The translations under genes and the position numbers were made by a program. From contig JBCNJP010000027.1 of the NCBI GenBank assembly GCA_039602395.1, positions 35,163,841-35,227,840 on the forward strand: 64,000 nucleotides of DNA, written 5' to 3'. This DNA comes from Deinandra increscens subsp. villosa. Taxonomy: Eukaryota > Streptophyta > Magnoliopsida > Asterales > Asteraceae. Position 1 is the stretch's first letter. Each line of letters starts with the position of its first letter. This document shows positions 34,921 through 46,157 of this stretch, piece after piece. The notes under the pieces are model-generated. The model searched no databases. It saw nothing but the letters and a program-made list of their open reading frames with translations, and was not told where the DNA came from.

Positions 34921-37129
34921 TAATTAGTTGACTATCTCATCTTGTTGTTGCATAATATGTACAAATATACTTTATACTTGACTAATTATTATATCTAATA
35001 TAAACTCGTGTACGTAAATAGACGCAAGTTATATAATAATTACACATTAAATCAACTAGTTTTTTTTAAAGCCATTAAATCAACTAGTACTCATGTATAT
35101 GTGTGGCCGTCCAGCTGGTTGCTTTTAACGTGAACTAATTTACCTCCTCCTATATATAAAGATAGCTTTTACGGATGTGTAATTGACGTAAAGGAAACAC
35201 AGGATATGTGAAAAGTGATATGTTCCATAGGAGACGTGAAAAGTAAGGAATTTTTTTAGTTTATATCGACTATTCAACTTTTATGATTAGTACGGTTTGT
35301 AGAGATAATATTTTGCCAGAACAATTATGGAACAGAGTTCATTGGTTAGTGACTAGGATGGACCATGGTCCATGGACCATATTGTCATAATTCTCAATTC
35401 CATCATATATATATGCATGCAGATTGCAGCCTACCATAGTACCATGTGATGTCTGGTCGATTTCACACCTGCACAATTAACCACCTTCATTATCTTCTTA
35501 AGTACTAAGGGAGACGTGGTCGTTTTTCTCACCTGAAAACCGCCATAGGAAACGGGCTTGGAAAATGTGGTGGAGGATTACCGAAGTTGTTGCTGCGTTA
35601 CGACTGAGGAGGAAGGCCTATTTTCGTTCGTCAAAAGTTGTATTAAATATCTTTAGTACACACACATATATGTATTAAACATTCAAGAGAGCATGGTCCA
35701 AAGGGCGGCAGCCCCTGACGGGTCCATTGAGTAGATCCACTGGCTGCTATCACATCATAAAGGATATTTAGGTTAGGTGAGTCCCATCTTAAGAACTTTG
35801 AGAACCTCCGGAAACAAATTCTTCAAATTGGTTATTGTTTTATAATGTGAATTTCATCTTAAGGGGGATTTAGGTTAGGTAACGGACTAATGGTTTTTTA
35901 AGGGGTAGCACAAGCTTACGAGTTTTTAAGGGGTAGCACACGTACATACAACAAAATCAAATTTGTTTTCTCTTCACATACAAATTTAAGCATGGGCTAC
36001 ACCCCTAGCTACTATATAGTTTCGCCCCTGATTATATCCAAAATTGTTCTAAGAGGTATGAGATATTTAAGCTCAAAGATGTGTGTTTGAAATTAATTAT
36101 ATAGATGATCATAAGTCTTTAAGTCTATGCAATTAAACGAATCCTAACACATTTTTGAACCACTTAAAATGTTACTAAAGATATTTAATACAACTTTTAA
36201 TATGACAATGATGAGTTGAATGTTTCTTTTAATTTTCTTGTTGACTATAAACTATGGGTGTACCTTATTTTAAAGTAGGCTAGGACAAGCTTAAGAGCTT
36301 GGACATCTTAAGAGACTTTGTATGCTTTTAAACACAACAAACACACATCAATTTACATCAATATATTGATGAATTTCATGTTTGATGATCATCACCAGCA
36401 ATACAACAAACCACTTCTTGCTATTGTATCCTAGAATACTAGATTGTGAGCGAATGATTATTGTTTAAAGAGGACCGTGTCAAATACGTACATGAGCAAA
36501 CCCTCTAATGGTTATTGTTAATAAATGCCGTGGTTGTTGAGTGTCAGTTTATTGACTATATCTCAAGACATTAGTGATTGTATACGAGTTTAATTCATCA
36601 TGTTGATGATAAATGTGTTCCCCGGAATGACTTGAGTTAAGATTTGTGATGAAGATCTTATGATTCATGGTGATGCTTATGAGATCAATGGATAAAGTGC
36701 AATGATCTCAAACTAAGTGATTGAGTCAAGTATGTATGCGACATACAAATGGAATTTTTCTAACATACGGCCTTAAGATAACAAATAAGTTTATATAGTT
36801 TTGTCTAATTAAACTTGAAAGAATGTTTCTCTACTAGACAAGCACTTGTTAATCTTCATGATCTTTGGAGATCATTTAACGAGGGGACACAAGAATAAAT
36901 TTGTGTATAAACAAAATTACAAGATGGTCCTCTTTTGGTTTGAGGACAAAGAGATAAGTACTTATGGAGAAACGAATCACTGGTACTAATTGCTACACAG
37001 TATCAACAGTAATCTTAGACAGTGATTCAGAATCCTTCAGGATACAAGACTACTCAGAAATTATTAAAAAAAAATGATGTTGTTTTGGCCAACTATGACA
37101 AGATTAGCTCAAACACTACTTAGGTTCTG

Positions 37130-37309
37130 CAGGGGCGAAGCTTGCGCCAAAAAACGGTTGGGGCCGAAAGTCATGGGGTCAAAAAGGATGGGACCGGACT
37201 ATGTAAATAAAAAAGTTCGGACTGAACATGTATAAATTAATTTACACTACCGAGCAAAAAAACGGCCCTGGTTTGGACGCGATCTGGCCCGGGAGAAGCT
37301 TCATCCTTG
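37130..37309. mobile_element. Old hAT-type MITE, right-arm copy
   Basis: Same insertion as 7941-8119: CAGGGGCGAAGCTTG at one end and AGCTTCATCCTTG at the other. Shared by both arms, so older than the duplication. Confidence 0.6.
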
Positions 37310-37677
37310 AGGTTTGAAGCTCACACTAAGGCATATGTTGCTTTAGTTAGCTCAGAAGCTCATGTGAGCGCATGTTTGTTAATCTCACCAACACAAAGAT
37401 AAAAAAAAATGTGCGTAGTCATAAGGGTGGGCGGTGTGGTTGTAGAATTTGAAAATTCTACAAACTCACTAACCAACCATACAATGACAACAGGAGAGAG
37501 AAAAACTTTGTAGAATTTGATGTTTTTGTGGTGAGTATGGTTTGTAGGAAGTTTGTTAGGCAGACTTTTTTTTAATTTTTTTTAATTAATTTTTTTATTA
37601 TTTAACTTTTTCTAAAACTAAAACATTAACATAATAAAATAGAATATTCCATACAACATAAAAATAAAACATACAAT

Positions 37678-40187
37678 CTAGGTTGGACCATTTGTGTTTA
37701 GCTCTGCCTCCGTTAATACGACATCCATGTTTGCGGCAATGTGCTCCGTAATGTCGAATCGTACCATAAAGTGTGTTTCGCTATCCCGTATCTCCAAATA
37801 CACATCATCATCGACAACCGACTCTACTGGAGGATCAGGAATGTGTACGGGTGATATAACCACACCCTCATCTTTGAGTGTCATTTTATGAAGTATCATG
37901 CAAGTGTACATGATATTCTCCATCAAATCTTTATCCACTGGATGTGCTTTCCGATCAACTATCGCCCACTTAGCTTTTAGCCTACGAAACGCTCTTTCAA
38001 CATCGTTTCTTACACCCTCTTGTATCTTCTTCATTTTCTTCTCCTTGATTTCATATGGATGTGTATACACCTTTAAAAAATTAGACCAAGGGGGATATAT
38101 ACCATCGGCAAGGTAATAACCACGCTTGTATTGTCGACCATTAACCCAAAAAGGAACTTTTAGAGCAATGCCATGCAACTCGTCTGTGAACAATGGTGAT
38201 TGGTTAAGCACATTTATGTCGTTTTTCGAACCGGCGACACCAAAAAAACCATGCCAAAACCACATTTCTTGTGACGCAACTGTCTCGAGTATTATCGTTG
38301 GTTTTGGATGATCACCCCGATGATATTGTACTCTATGTTTTGTTGGACAGTTTCTCCATTCCTAGTGCATACAATCGATGCTACCAATCATGCCAAGAAT
38401 ACCATGCCTTTCTAAATGGCCCTCGTATAGAAGAGCAAGATCATGGCTAGTCGGGGAACGCAAAAATTCATCTTTATAAAGTTTAAGCATAGCATCACAA
38501 AAATAGTGTAAACATTCACGTGATGTTCTTTCAGACATTTCTAAAAAATCATCGTATTCGTTAGACACGTTACCGGTTGCCAGTTGGCGAATAGCTACCG
38601 TACATTTTTGTAAAGGCGAGAAACTTTGACGTCCCCTCGCGTCATAACATAAAGTAAACCATGTGAAGTTATTTTCAATATCATTCACAATACGTGTAAA
38701 CAAATTTTTAGAAATTTGACGGATTGCTCCGTTACTTGTGATTAATTGTGATAAATTTGTGATTTTTATGTACTTAATATTGTTAAATTCATGAATGTTG
38801 GTGACTACGAGGAATTGTGTATTTGCAGGTTGAAACGGGCTTAAACGAGTTAACCAAAGCTTACTTGAAGATTGAGGAAAGTTGGAGCAAGTTGGAGCAA
38901 TCAAGAAGTGAGGAAATGAGCAATTTGCCCAGGTTCCACAGTAGCCTATGCCACCACCGTAAGCTACGGTGGTGGCAGTCCTCGTTTTAGCCACCGTAGG
39001 CCAGCATGAGGCTGGCGTAAGATAGGGATAGCCACCGTAAGCTACGGTGTCACCGTAGCTTACGGTGGAGGGCAGTTGCAGCTTCCGATTTTTTTGATTA
39101 AAAAAGGTCTTTGGGGGTCCAGGCAGTTTCAACTCTTATTCTATCACTGGGAGACGAACCAGAGACGATCTGAGGCGTTTTTGGAGCAAGGAAAGAGTGG
39201 AGAAACACAATTCTAACATCGGATTCGTTGGCAAATCATCAATGACGATCATCATCATCATAGTTGCAATCGATTTCGTCATGAGTGGCTAGTCGTTTGT
39301 GTTCTTCTCGAATGTAAGCTTCCAATGTAAACAACAAACTTGATGTAATGTGATTCTAGAATAGTGATCTAAGCATTCGATGCTTTTCACTATAATGTTT
39401 TTATGATTATTCGTAACGTTTAGTATTATGCTTAATCGAATTTTACAAACCATACGTTCTTGATGCCATTGGCAATTGAGATTTAGTGGATAGGAATTTG
39501 GTTGATATCTATACTAATTGATCATCGGGTGACAACCTTGCGTTAGTAACCCGAGTGATTTGTTCCCTTTTATCACGATAGTCACAATTACATGAATCAT
39601 GTCTATGTGATTCTTTTTAGTTGCATCATGGTTGTTTGTTTACATGGAAGTCTGAAATTCGAGAAGATCACTTTTGTTTGATTGATTAAGAAAACCAAAA
39701 AGTTTAGATTTTTACTCAATTTCTAGTTGTTAATTTAGTATCTATCTGTTAAAGTCAACTTATCAACACAAGCTTTTGCCACTTTCAAATTCAAGATCTC
39801 AATTCAGTGTAATTTTTAGTCATAGAAGTAGCACATACTCCACAATCTCCCTGTGTTCGACACCCGCTTACCACTAACTAAATTAGTGCAATTGGGTTAT
39901 CTTTGAGTGGGACTTCGACCTCACGTCAAAATTCAAAATCTTTCTTTAAAAAGACCTTCATTGAAACGCGAATTCTCGGCGAAATATAACTCCACCAACC
40001 GATCATGAGTTCCCAAACGATCGCGTTGAATACTCGTTCTTCGTGAACGAGCCATGTCTTGGACTTCTTCTTCTAAGATGGCGTTATAACAAGTCTCCAT
40101 AAATTCCAATTCCTTCGCGTCTGAACCACTTGAACTACTAGACGAAGTCATAATCTCGGGTGGCAATATAAACCTTGGACGATTCAT
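37678..40187 (-). pseudogene. PIF/Harbinger DDE transposase, inactivated
   Basis: Cuts and joins transposon ends in the nucleus when intact. The frame starts at 40187 (MNRPRFILPPEIMTSSSSSS), runs through ...HDRLVELYFAENSRFNEGL and is broken at about 39934 by a TGA and then the solo LTR. It resumes with ISKNLFTRIV and FSPLQKCTVAIRQLATG. Catalytic landmarks are GSIDCMH (first Asp), GSKNDINVL (second Asp) and VERAFRRLKAKWAIV (Glu), as in plant 'ALP1-like' transposases. A TAG at 38362-38364 follows GSIDCMH, where relatives have Trp. Past it the frame is open to 37678. So: two nonsense codons and one insertion, no frameshift. A promoter-like AACGGTC/GACCGTT inverted repeat lies upstream at about 40306-40323. 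Confidence 0.9.
38717..39928. mobile_element. Solo LTR, 1212 bp, TSD AAATT, inside the Harbinger gene
   Basis: Starts TGACGGATTGCTCC, ends GACCTCACGTCA (5-bp inverted tips TGACG/CGTCA), with AAATT at 38712-38716 and 39929-39933. Contains near-perfect palindromes around GTAAGCTACGGTGG (38950-38976 and 39030-39067). The phrase TCCCTGTGTTCGACACC near the end is typical of plant LTRs, probably Ty3 type. Part of the open frame here is read through from the transposase and is not a gene. Confidence 0.88.
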
Positions 40188-40858
40188 GTTTTTGAGGAAA
40201 ATAAATAGAGTTTTTTAGATAATTTTGTGTAGAGAAGGTATAAAAATAGAATGAATGAATGGGTTTATATTGTATTTGTGTTGGTTTATTTAAAAAAAAG
40301 GAACTAACGGTCAAAAGACCGTTGACAACAGTTGGATTCCTCTCGGCATGGATCGACAAATGTTTACCGAAATGGGGAGGGGCTTTGCCGAAATTGGGTT
40401 GCCGATTTGGTTGCCGATTTTAGGGGGTTTTCCGGGTGGGTTTGCCGACCCACACCGCCCACCCTAAGTGAATTGTCACAAAGTTGATCAAAGTGCAAGT
40501 AATGTAGGAGATAGAATGGAGAGTGAGAACCCTTTTCTATGTATAGAAAAAGAGAATTGTTTTCGTCCCATGTAGAAAAGGAGAAGGTGTCTCAACGCAT
40601 ACAGGAAGAGAAACCTTTCTTTACCCTAGAGGATAAACTTTATCCAATAAGGCTCGAGTGTGGAGTGTGTGCATTTGATAACAAATATGTGAAGAGCTTT
40701 GGTGATAAGATTGTGGCAAAACCAAATTAATATTGCAAAACATGACCAAGTGGAGTACACGAGGGTCTTTAAAAATCTAAGGAGTCCTTAGACACATTGC
40801 AACTTGTTATATTCAAAATCTAGTTTGATATCTGACAATATAACATACATAAAGCATG

Positions 40859-41056
40859 CATGGGTGAAGCTTTGAAAGGATCGGAGGGGGCGACCGTCTC
40901 CGTGGTTTTTTCTGCTAGAAGCACTGATATTTACGATTTTATGTAAAAAAAATTATATGTATTGAGTTTCGTCCCCTCGAATGTATTGAGTATCGCCCCC
41001 TCGATAAAAATTTTAAGCCACGCCCCCTCGAGGTTTTCTTTAAAGCTTCGCCACTA
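40859..41056. mobile_element. hAT-type MITE, 198 bp, TSD AAAGCATG
   Basis: Terminal parts CATGGGTGAAGCTTTGAAAG and CTTTAAAGCTTCGCCACTA are imperfect inverted repeats. Perfect 8-bp duplication AAAGCATG (40851-40858, 41057-41064). Left arm shows the single target CATGCTTT at 7421-7428. Internally GCCCCCTCGA recurs. Confidence 0.88.
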
Positions 41057-41153
41057 AAAGCATGGGAGTTGACACTGAAATAATCACTTACGAGCCAAGA
41101 AAACGTTAAAGCAATTGATCTCTAGTGATAATCACTACAAGAAATATGACTTT

Positions 41154-41650
41154 TGGTGGCAAAATTTTGTTTATCTATGGTGGCGATACATGGCCACCTT
41201 GCAAATAGGTGGCGACATATCGCCACCATAGCCCTAGCCAGTGAAAGTCCGTCGCTATAACTTAAAAATGTCGCCACCAGAAGTTTCGCCACCGTAGGCA
41301 TATCTATAGGGGCGACAAATCGTCACAGAAAAGTTCGTTGCCATAAATTTCTGAGATAAAAAAAAAGTTTTAAAAAAATTAATTTAGGTTTTTGGTGGCG
41401 ACTTATCGCCACCGTAAATTAAATAGTTTTTTTATTCTGGGGTTTTGGTGGCGATATGTGGCCACTATATATGTAAATTATTTAATTAACTTTTAAAGCA
41501 GATTCTTTTAGTGTCGATAAGTCGCCACCTTAGGTTTAAATAATTTTTTTTAATTTTAATCATGAGGTTTTGGTGACGATAAGTCGCCACCATAGATTTA
41601 ATACACAGTTTTTTAAAACCCTATGGTGGCCATAAATCGCCACCATAGGC
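41154..41650. repeat. Subterminal palindromes, 3' end of the CACTA element
   Basis: Seven 20-bp palindromic units of the form GGTGGCGAYTTRTCGCCACC lie here with small variations. In known CACTA elements subterminal repeats are the binding sites of the TNPA-like protein; palindromic form here is seen directly, binding is inferred. Confidence 0.85.
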
Positions 41651-41855
41651 TACTGTTTGTAAAAATTATATATAATTTTTTTTATATTTTTCCAGGTTTT
41701 ATAAACCCAATTCAGAATTAACATTAAAGATCCACTTATAACCAAACTGATATATAACTAAATAAAACATTATCATAAAGCATAGATCCATAATTCATAA
41801 AACAAACATGACTTAAACTAATTAGTTAATGTTTTGAACCTAGAAAAGGCTTAAA

Positions 41856-43780
41856 CTAATATTCATCTTCATCATCTTCATCATCGTCATCATCTTCATC
41901 GTTATGTGATTGTTGTTGTAGGTTTTGTTGAAGTTGTTATTGCATTTGGGGGTTCAACAATGCCATAGTTTGAGCAACTTGTTGTTGTGTTCCTTGTAGT
42001 TGTTGTTTGTTGGCTACCAATTCTTCTTATTGCACTTGCCATTTTTGTTCGAGTTCCTTATATTGTTGTGACGAGGAATCGCCAACATCGAACCCTAGAG
42101 ATGGTTGGGCAACCACACGACCAATACCTCTTTCATGCCCACTTCTTGGTTTTAAAGCTCGGTTGAGGCACTCCATCTCATCAATCTCTTCTGATCCAAA
42201 CTCTAGTTGCATTTCATTCTTTGTTGACAATATTTTTTCCTACATCATAAAAATAATTAATATATCAAGTGTTAATAAACAATAGTAGCAATATCAAGTG
42301 TTAGAACACTTTATATATCCAACTAAAATACTTAACGGGTCAACATGACTCGAACACATTTGAATTCACATAAGATATCCAACTAAATGACTAAACGGGT
42401 CAAAATGACTAGATACAACTTCCAAACACCGAATATATCCAACTAAAATACTTAACGGGTCAAAATGACTCGAACACATTTGAATTCACATAAGATATCC
42501 AACTAAATGACTAAACGGGTCAAAATGACTAGATACAACTTCCAAACACCGAATATATCCAACTAAAATACTTAACGGGTCAAAATGACTCAAACCCATT
42601 TGAATTCACATAAGATGTCCAACTAAATGACTAAACGGGTCAAAATGACTAGAACCAACTTCCAAACACCGAATATATCCAACTAAAATACTTAACGGGT
42701 CAAAATGACTCAAACCCATTTGAATTCACATAAGATGTCCAACTAAATGACTAAACGGGTCAAAATGACTAGAACCAACTTCCAAACACCGAATATATCC
42801 ATCTAAACGGGTCAAAATTACTTTAATCATGCAAATTAAACTATTTTACTTACATAGTCTGCGGCGGCTCTAGCATTTACCCAATGACCATTCTTCTTTT
42901 TGTGTTCCTCCTCCCAGATCTCAATATGGCTTACTTTACCCTTCTTTTTTTTTTGCCTTCCGTCTAAGCTCGGCATAGGGTGTGCACCCTTGAGAGGTAG
43001 GGTAGAGCATTTTTCCTCTGTTAGCTTTGTTGGTTTCACAAGTTTTAATGTAGTCTGGATCTAGGAACAACTTATCAATGAGCTCTATCCAATCATCTTC
43101 ATCCAAGTACACCTTAGGATACGACTCCCTTGCCTGTTGCGTGTTCTCATAGCCCCCGTTGTCAAGAAAATGACACTTCATACGGTGCTTCCACTCCTTA
43201 TAAGCAGTCTTCATATCACTATTAATCCCGGCTACTATTTCTGGCCACTTCTCATCTTTATAATGAGACTTTAAATCAAACCAAGTCTGCAAAAGGGAAA
43301 TAATTAGAATATATATATATATATATATATGTATAAATGATGAATTAAAAAAATATATACATGAAGAGCTGGAATTATTTCTTCTTCTGTTCCTTGGGAA
43401 CATAACGCCATGACTTGTAAAAGAGTGGACAATTCTTAAGTACCAAGTGTGAGACTGCCCGAGCCCACGAGCTGTAATAGTCGCCAATTCCCTTATAGCC
43501 CTTTGTGTCCAAGTCAAACTCGATTGGCAACAGTTTGCCACGGTTTCCCTTAATCAGAAGTTCAAGTTCCTTTAGGGTTTGAACGCCTCTTGTATTTTTA
43601 GTTTTTGCTACATGAAATTATAAAGTTAGAAAACTAAAAAGATATTCGATATAAACACATATATTTAACTTGAACTAATAATTACTTACCAGACTCACAA
43701 GAGGTAGGGATCCGACCAGAATGACGACGAGGATCCCGACCGTCACCATCACCACCATGTCCTCTAGCAACGATAGCCAT
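41856..43780 (-). pseudogene. Second CACTA ORF (Transposase_24 / TNPA-like), frameshifted
   Basis: DNA-binding accessory protein of CACTA elements when intact. Exons inferred from splice sites: 43690-43780 (starts MAIVARGHGG), 43361-43607, 42854-43286, 41856-42239. Conserved pieces are GKLLPIEFDLDTKGYKGIGD, IIPALH joined to TWFDLKSHYKDEKW, GCTPYAELRRKAKKK, GKVSHIEIWEEEHKKKNGHW, and a Gln-rich acidic tail. One frame change falls near the end of exon 2 (GAACAGAAGAAG), one in a run of ten A in exon 3. In the last exon two CAA codons have become TAA. The intron between the last two exons holds a 120-bp minisatellite. Confidence 0.75.
42290..42825. repeat. Minisatellite, 120-bp unit, about 4.4 copies
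   Basis: The unit has two halves, each with ATCCAACTAAA and ACGGGTCAAAATGACT, one followed by TTTGAATTCACATAAG and the other by CAACTTCCAAACACCG. Period is exactly 120. It lies in the last intron of the CACTA second gene. Confidence 0.92.
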
Positions 43781-43917
43781 CTCTTCAAGAAAAATAAATA
43801 ATTAAAATCATATACAATTAACAAATAATAAACATAATTTAAAAAACTAATAAGGAATAGAATAGCATTACATGGACATACATTTAATCTGAATCATTAA
43901 TACCATATAACTTTTTT

Positions 43918-43985
43918 TCATACTGAATCCTCACTATAAATTTGTACATTTATATCATCGTCATCGTCATCGTCATCGTCATCAC

Positions 43986-44019
<34 letters not shown>

Positions 44020-44826
44020 TTCATCATCATCTTCAAATTCGTCTTCTTCTTCATCAATAAGGCCATCAGTTGAACTTGAGGCGCCACTTTCACTCGTCCG
44101 CATAGGCAGGGGGCCTAAGTTAATATAAAAGCTACATGGTTCGGTGTTATGTACGCCATCAATGGATCGTGTAGCCAAGTTATAACCAGATGATTGAGTG
44201 TCATGCACTACATCTATCTCATCAACAACACTCATACTTGGATGGTCCCAAATGTTTCGATGGTGAACGTATTCAACAACCCTCCAATTGCCATTGGGTC
44301 GAGAAGGATCTTGAAGGTAAAACACTTGTGTAGCTTGTGTGGCTAAAATGTATGGTTGATCAGCATATGCTTCACGGCTGATGTCAATATATGTGCCATG
44401 GTTCTTCTTGAACGACCTGCTATTAGCCGTGTCGAACCATTTACAACGAAATAGTACAACCGAGTAAGCACTTAGATATTTTAACTCTATGATCTCCTCT
44501 AGTTGACCATAATATGTATTTTTATCTTCATCTACTGAAACAACACCACCGGTCTGAGTAGTGCGTCGGATATCACGACTGTGCACCACAAATCTAACAC
44601 CGTTGACTATGCAAGCAGTGTAAGAATACGAACTCAAAACACCATGTGCCAGTGCCTCTAACTCATCGATACCTTCCAGAGGCATATGTAATTTATCTAC
44701 GTTATATTTAAACCATTTTGAAAATTCTTCCTCCACTTTTCTTGTCGGGAACTCGGATTTAAACATGTCTATGTATTCTTTAACTTCATCACAGTTGTTT
44801 AGCACAAACCATTCAAGTGTCTTCAA
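43918..44826 (-). pseudogene. CACTA transposase C-terminal part (DUF4216) with acidic tail
   Basis: Frame begins within TLEWFVLNNCDEVKEYIDMF; the first base of the open frame is not an ATG, so it is a continuation. The DUF4216-type core is YGQLEEIIELKYLSAYSVVL followed by FRCKWFD. The tail is a long Asp run encoded by an ATC/GTC microsatellite (43970-44035). A stop and frame change separate it from the DUF4218 part at 44820-44840; short intron or frameshift cannot be told apart here. Confidence 0.8.
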
Positions 44827-44836
44827 GGATTGTCAA

Positions 44837-45588
44837 TCAAATGAATTGTGTTTCGCCTTGGACATTGGGCGGCATTGGCGATGAAAACACGGCTAATTGC
44901 CTCTTTGGAATCCCATCATCCGCATTTCTATCAGGGCGGTTGAATTTGGTTTGCACACCCTCAAGATACATAGAGCGAAATGTCAATGCCTCCTCTGCAA
45001 CATAACCCTCTGCATTTGAGCCTTCGGGCTTGGCATTGTTTCTAACAAATGGTTTCAGTTTTTTCATGAGTCTTTCAAAGGGATACATCCATCTCATATA
45101 TACGGGTCCACCAAGAATAGCTTCTCTCGGTAAATGAAGAACAAGATGAATCATGATGTCAAAAAATGCCGGAGGATAAATCAGTTCCAAATTGCATAAT
45201 ATATTCACCACATCCTTCTCTGCCTTTTTCATGTCTTTAACATCTAATGATCGTGCACAAATTCTTTTAAAGAGGAAGCAAAGATCGGTGATCGTTGAGG
45301 AAATATCGACATGCAGCCTTGCTTGAACTCCTATTGGTAGCAATCGTTGCATGAGGATGTGATGATCATGAGACTTTAACCCGGATATATTCGAAAAGCT
45401 AGGAGATACCCTACTTCTAAAGTTCGACCCAAAACCATCGGGTAGTTTCACTTCTTTAACAAACTTACAAAAACGTTCTCGATCAGCCTTCTTGAAAGCG
45501 TATGGAGCATGTGGTTGGAAGAGCCTGTTGTTTTCTTTCTTTAGCCCAAGGTTGCAGAAATCGTTTGGCGGTAGCTCGACGGTCGACT
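44837..45588 (-). pseudogene. CACTA transposase middle part (DUF4218)
   Basis: Continues the TNP2 frame after the 569-bp insertion: QSTVELPPNDFCNLGLKK, then KEVKLPDGFGSNFRSRVS, GLKSHDHHILMQRLLP and LVLHLPREAILGGPVYMRWM, all typical of the DUF4218 region. Ends at a TGA at 44837-44839. Confidence 0.85.
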
Positions 45589-46157
45589 GGTGTTAAGCGA
45601 TTAATCGGATTAATCGTGATTAATCAGCGATTAATCGGAGACCCTAAATTATTACAAATATATATAAATATATAGAGGATCATTGGAAAAACTCCTAGAT
45701 ATCGAAAAACCTAGAAAATATTTTAGTTCTCAAAATAAAAAATTCTCAAATGAACCTAACAGTATATATATATAAACATTTACATATTCCAACATGTCAA
45801 TATCTTAGTATAGTTAATAAGTAAATATGTAAATAACCTTAAAAAGTAATAAACTAGTACTTATATAAACGTTTAAGTAAAAAAATACAATAATTAAGTC
45901 GAATACGTTTAATAATCCCAAAAAAAATACATTTAAGTCAAAAACTACGATATTAAAGTCAAAAAATACAATTTTTTAAGTTTTTCATTTTTTTAATTAT
46001 TAAAGTTGGCTAACCGTCAAGGCCGCCAAGGACCGCCAAGGACCGATGTTGACCGTCGTTGACCAGCTGACCGTTAAACCATTAATCGTAGACGGTGAGG
46101 TACCGCTAAGCGATTAATCGCTGATTAATCACCGATTAATCGCGATATCTACAACAT
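45589..46157. mobile_element. GCGATTAATCG TIR-like element inserted in the transposase gene
   Basis: Interrupts the coding sequence after RPNLWLKQ. Both ends are rich in (G)CGATTAATCG, facing inward as imperfect inverted repeats of about 45 bp. The related copy is at 33555-34040. No clear target duplication. Ends are good to a few bases. Confidence 0.65.

Larger units (their letters stand above)
37425..40464 (-). mobile_element. PIF/Harbinger transposon, TSD TAA, split by a solo LTR
   Basis: 15-bp terminal repeats GGGTGGGCGGTGTGG, inverted at the other end, and TAA on both sides (37422-37424, 40465-40467). The left arm has the single TTA target at 7818-7820. It carries a decayed transposase gene on the minus strand. 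Without the LTR and one target copy it would be about 1.8 kb. No Myb/SANT-like second ORF is present. Confidence 0.93.

Noticed and set aside
38746..39132. N-terminal half of the long ORF ending in the Harbinger domain (starts MKLPGPPKTFF)
   Set aside because: This part is LTR sequence read through by chance into the transposase frame.
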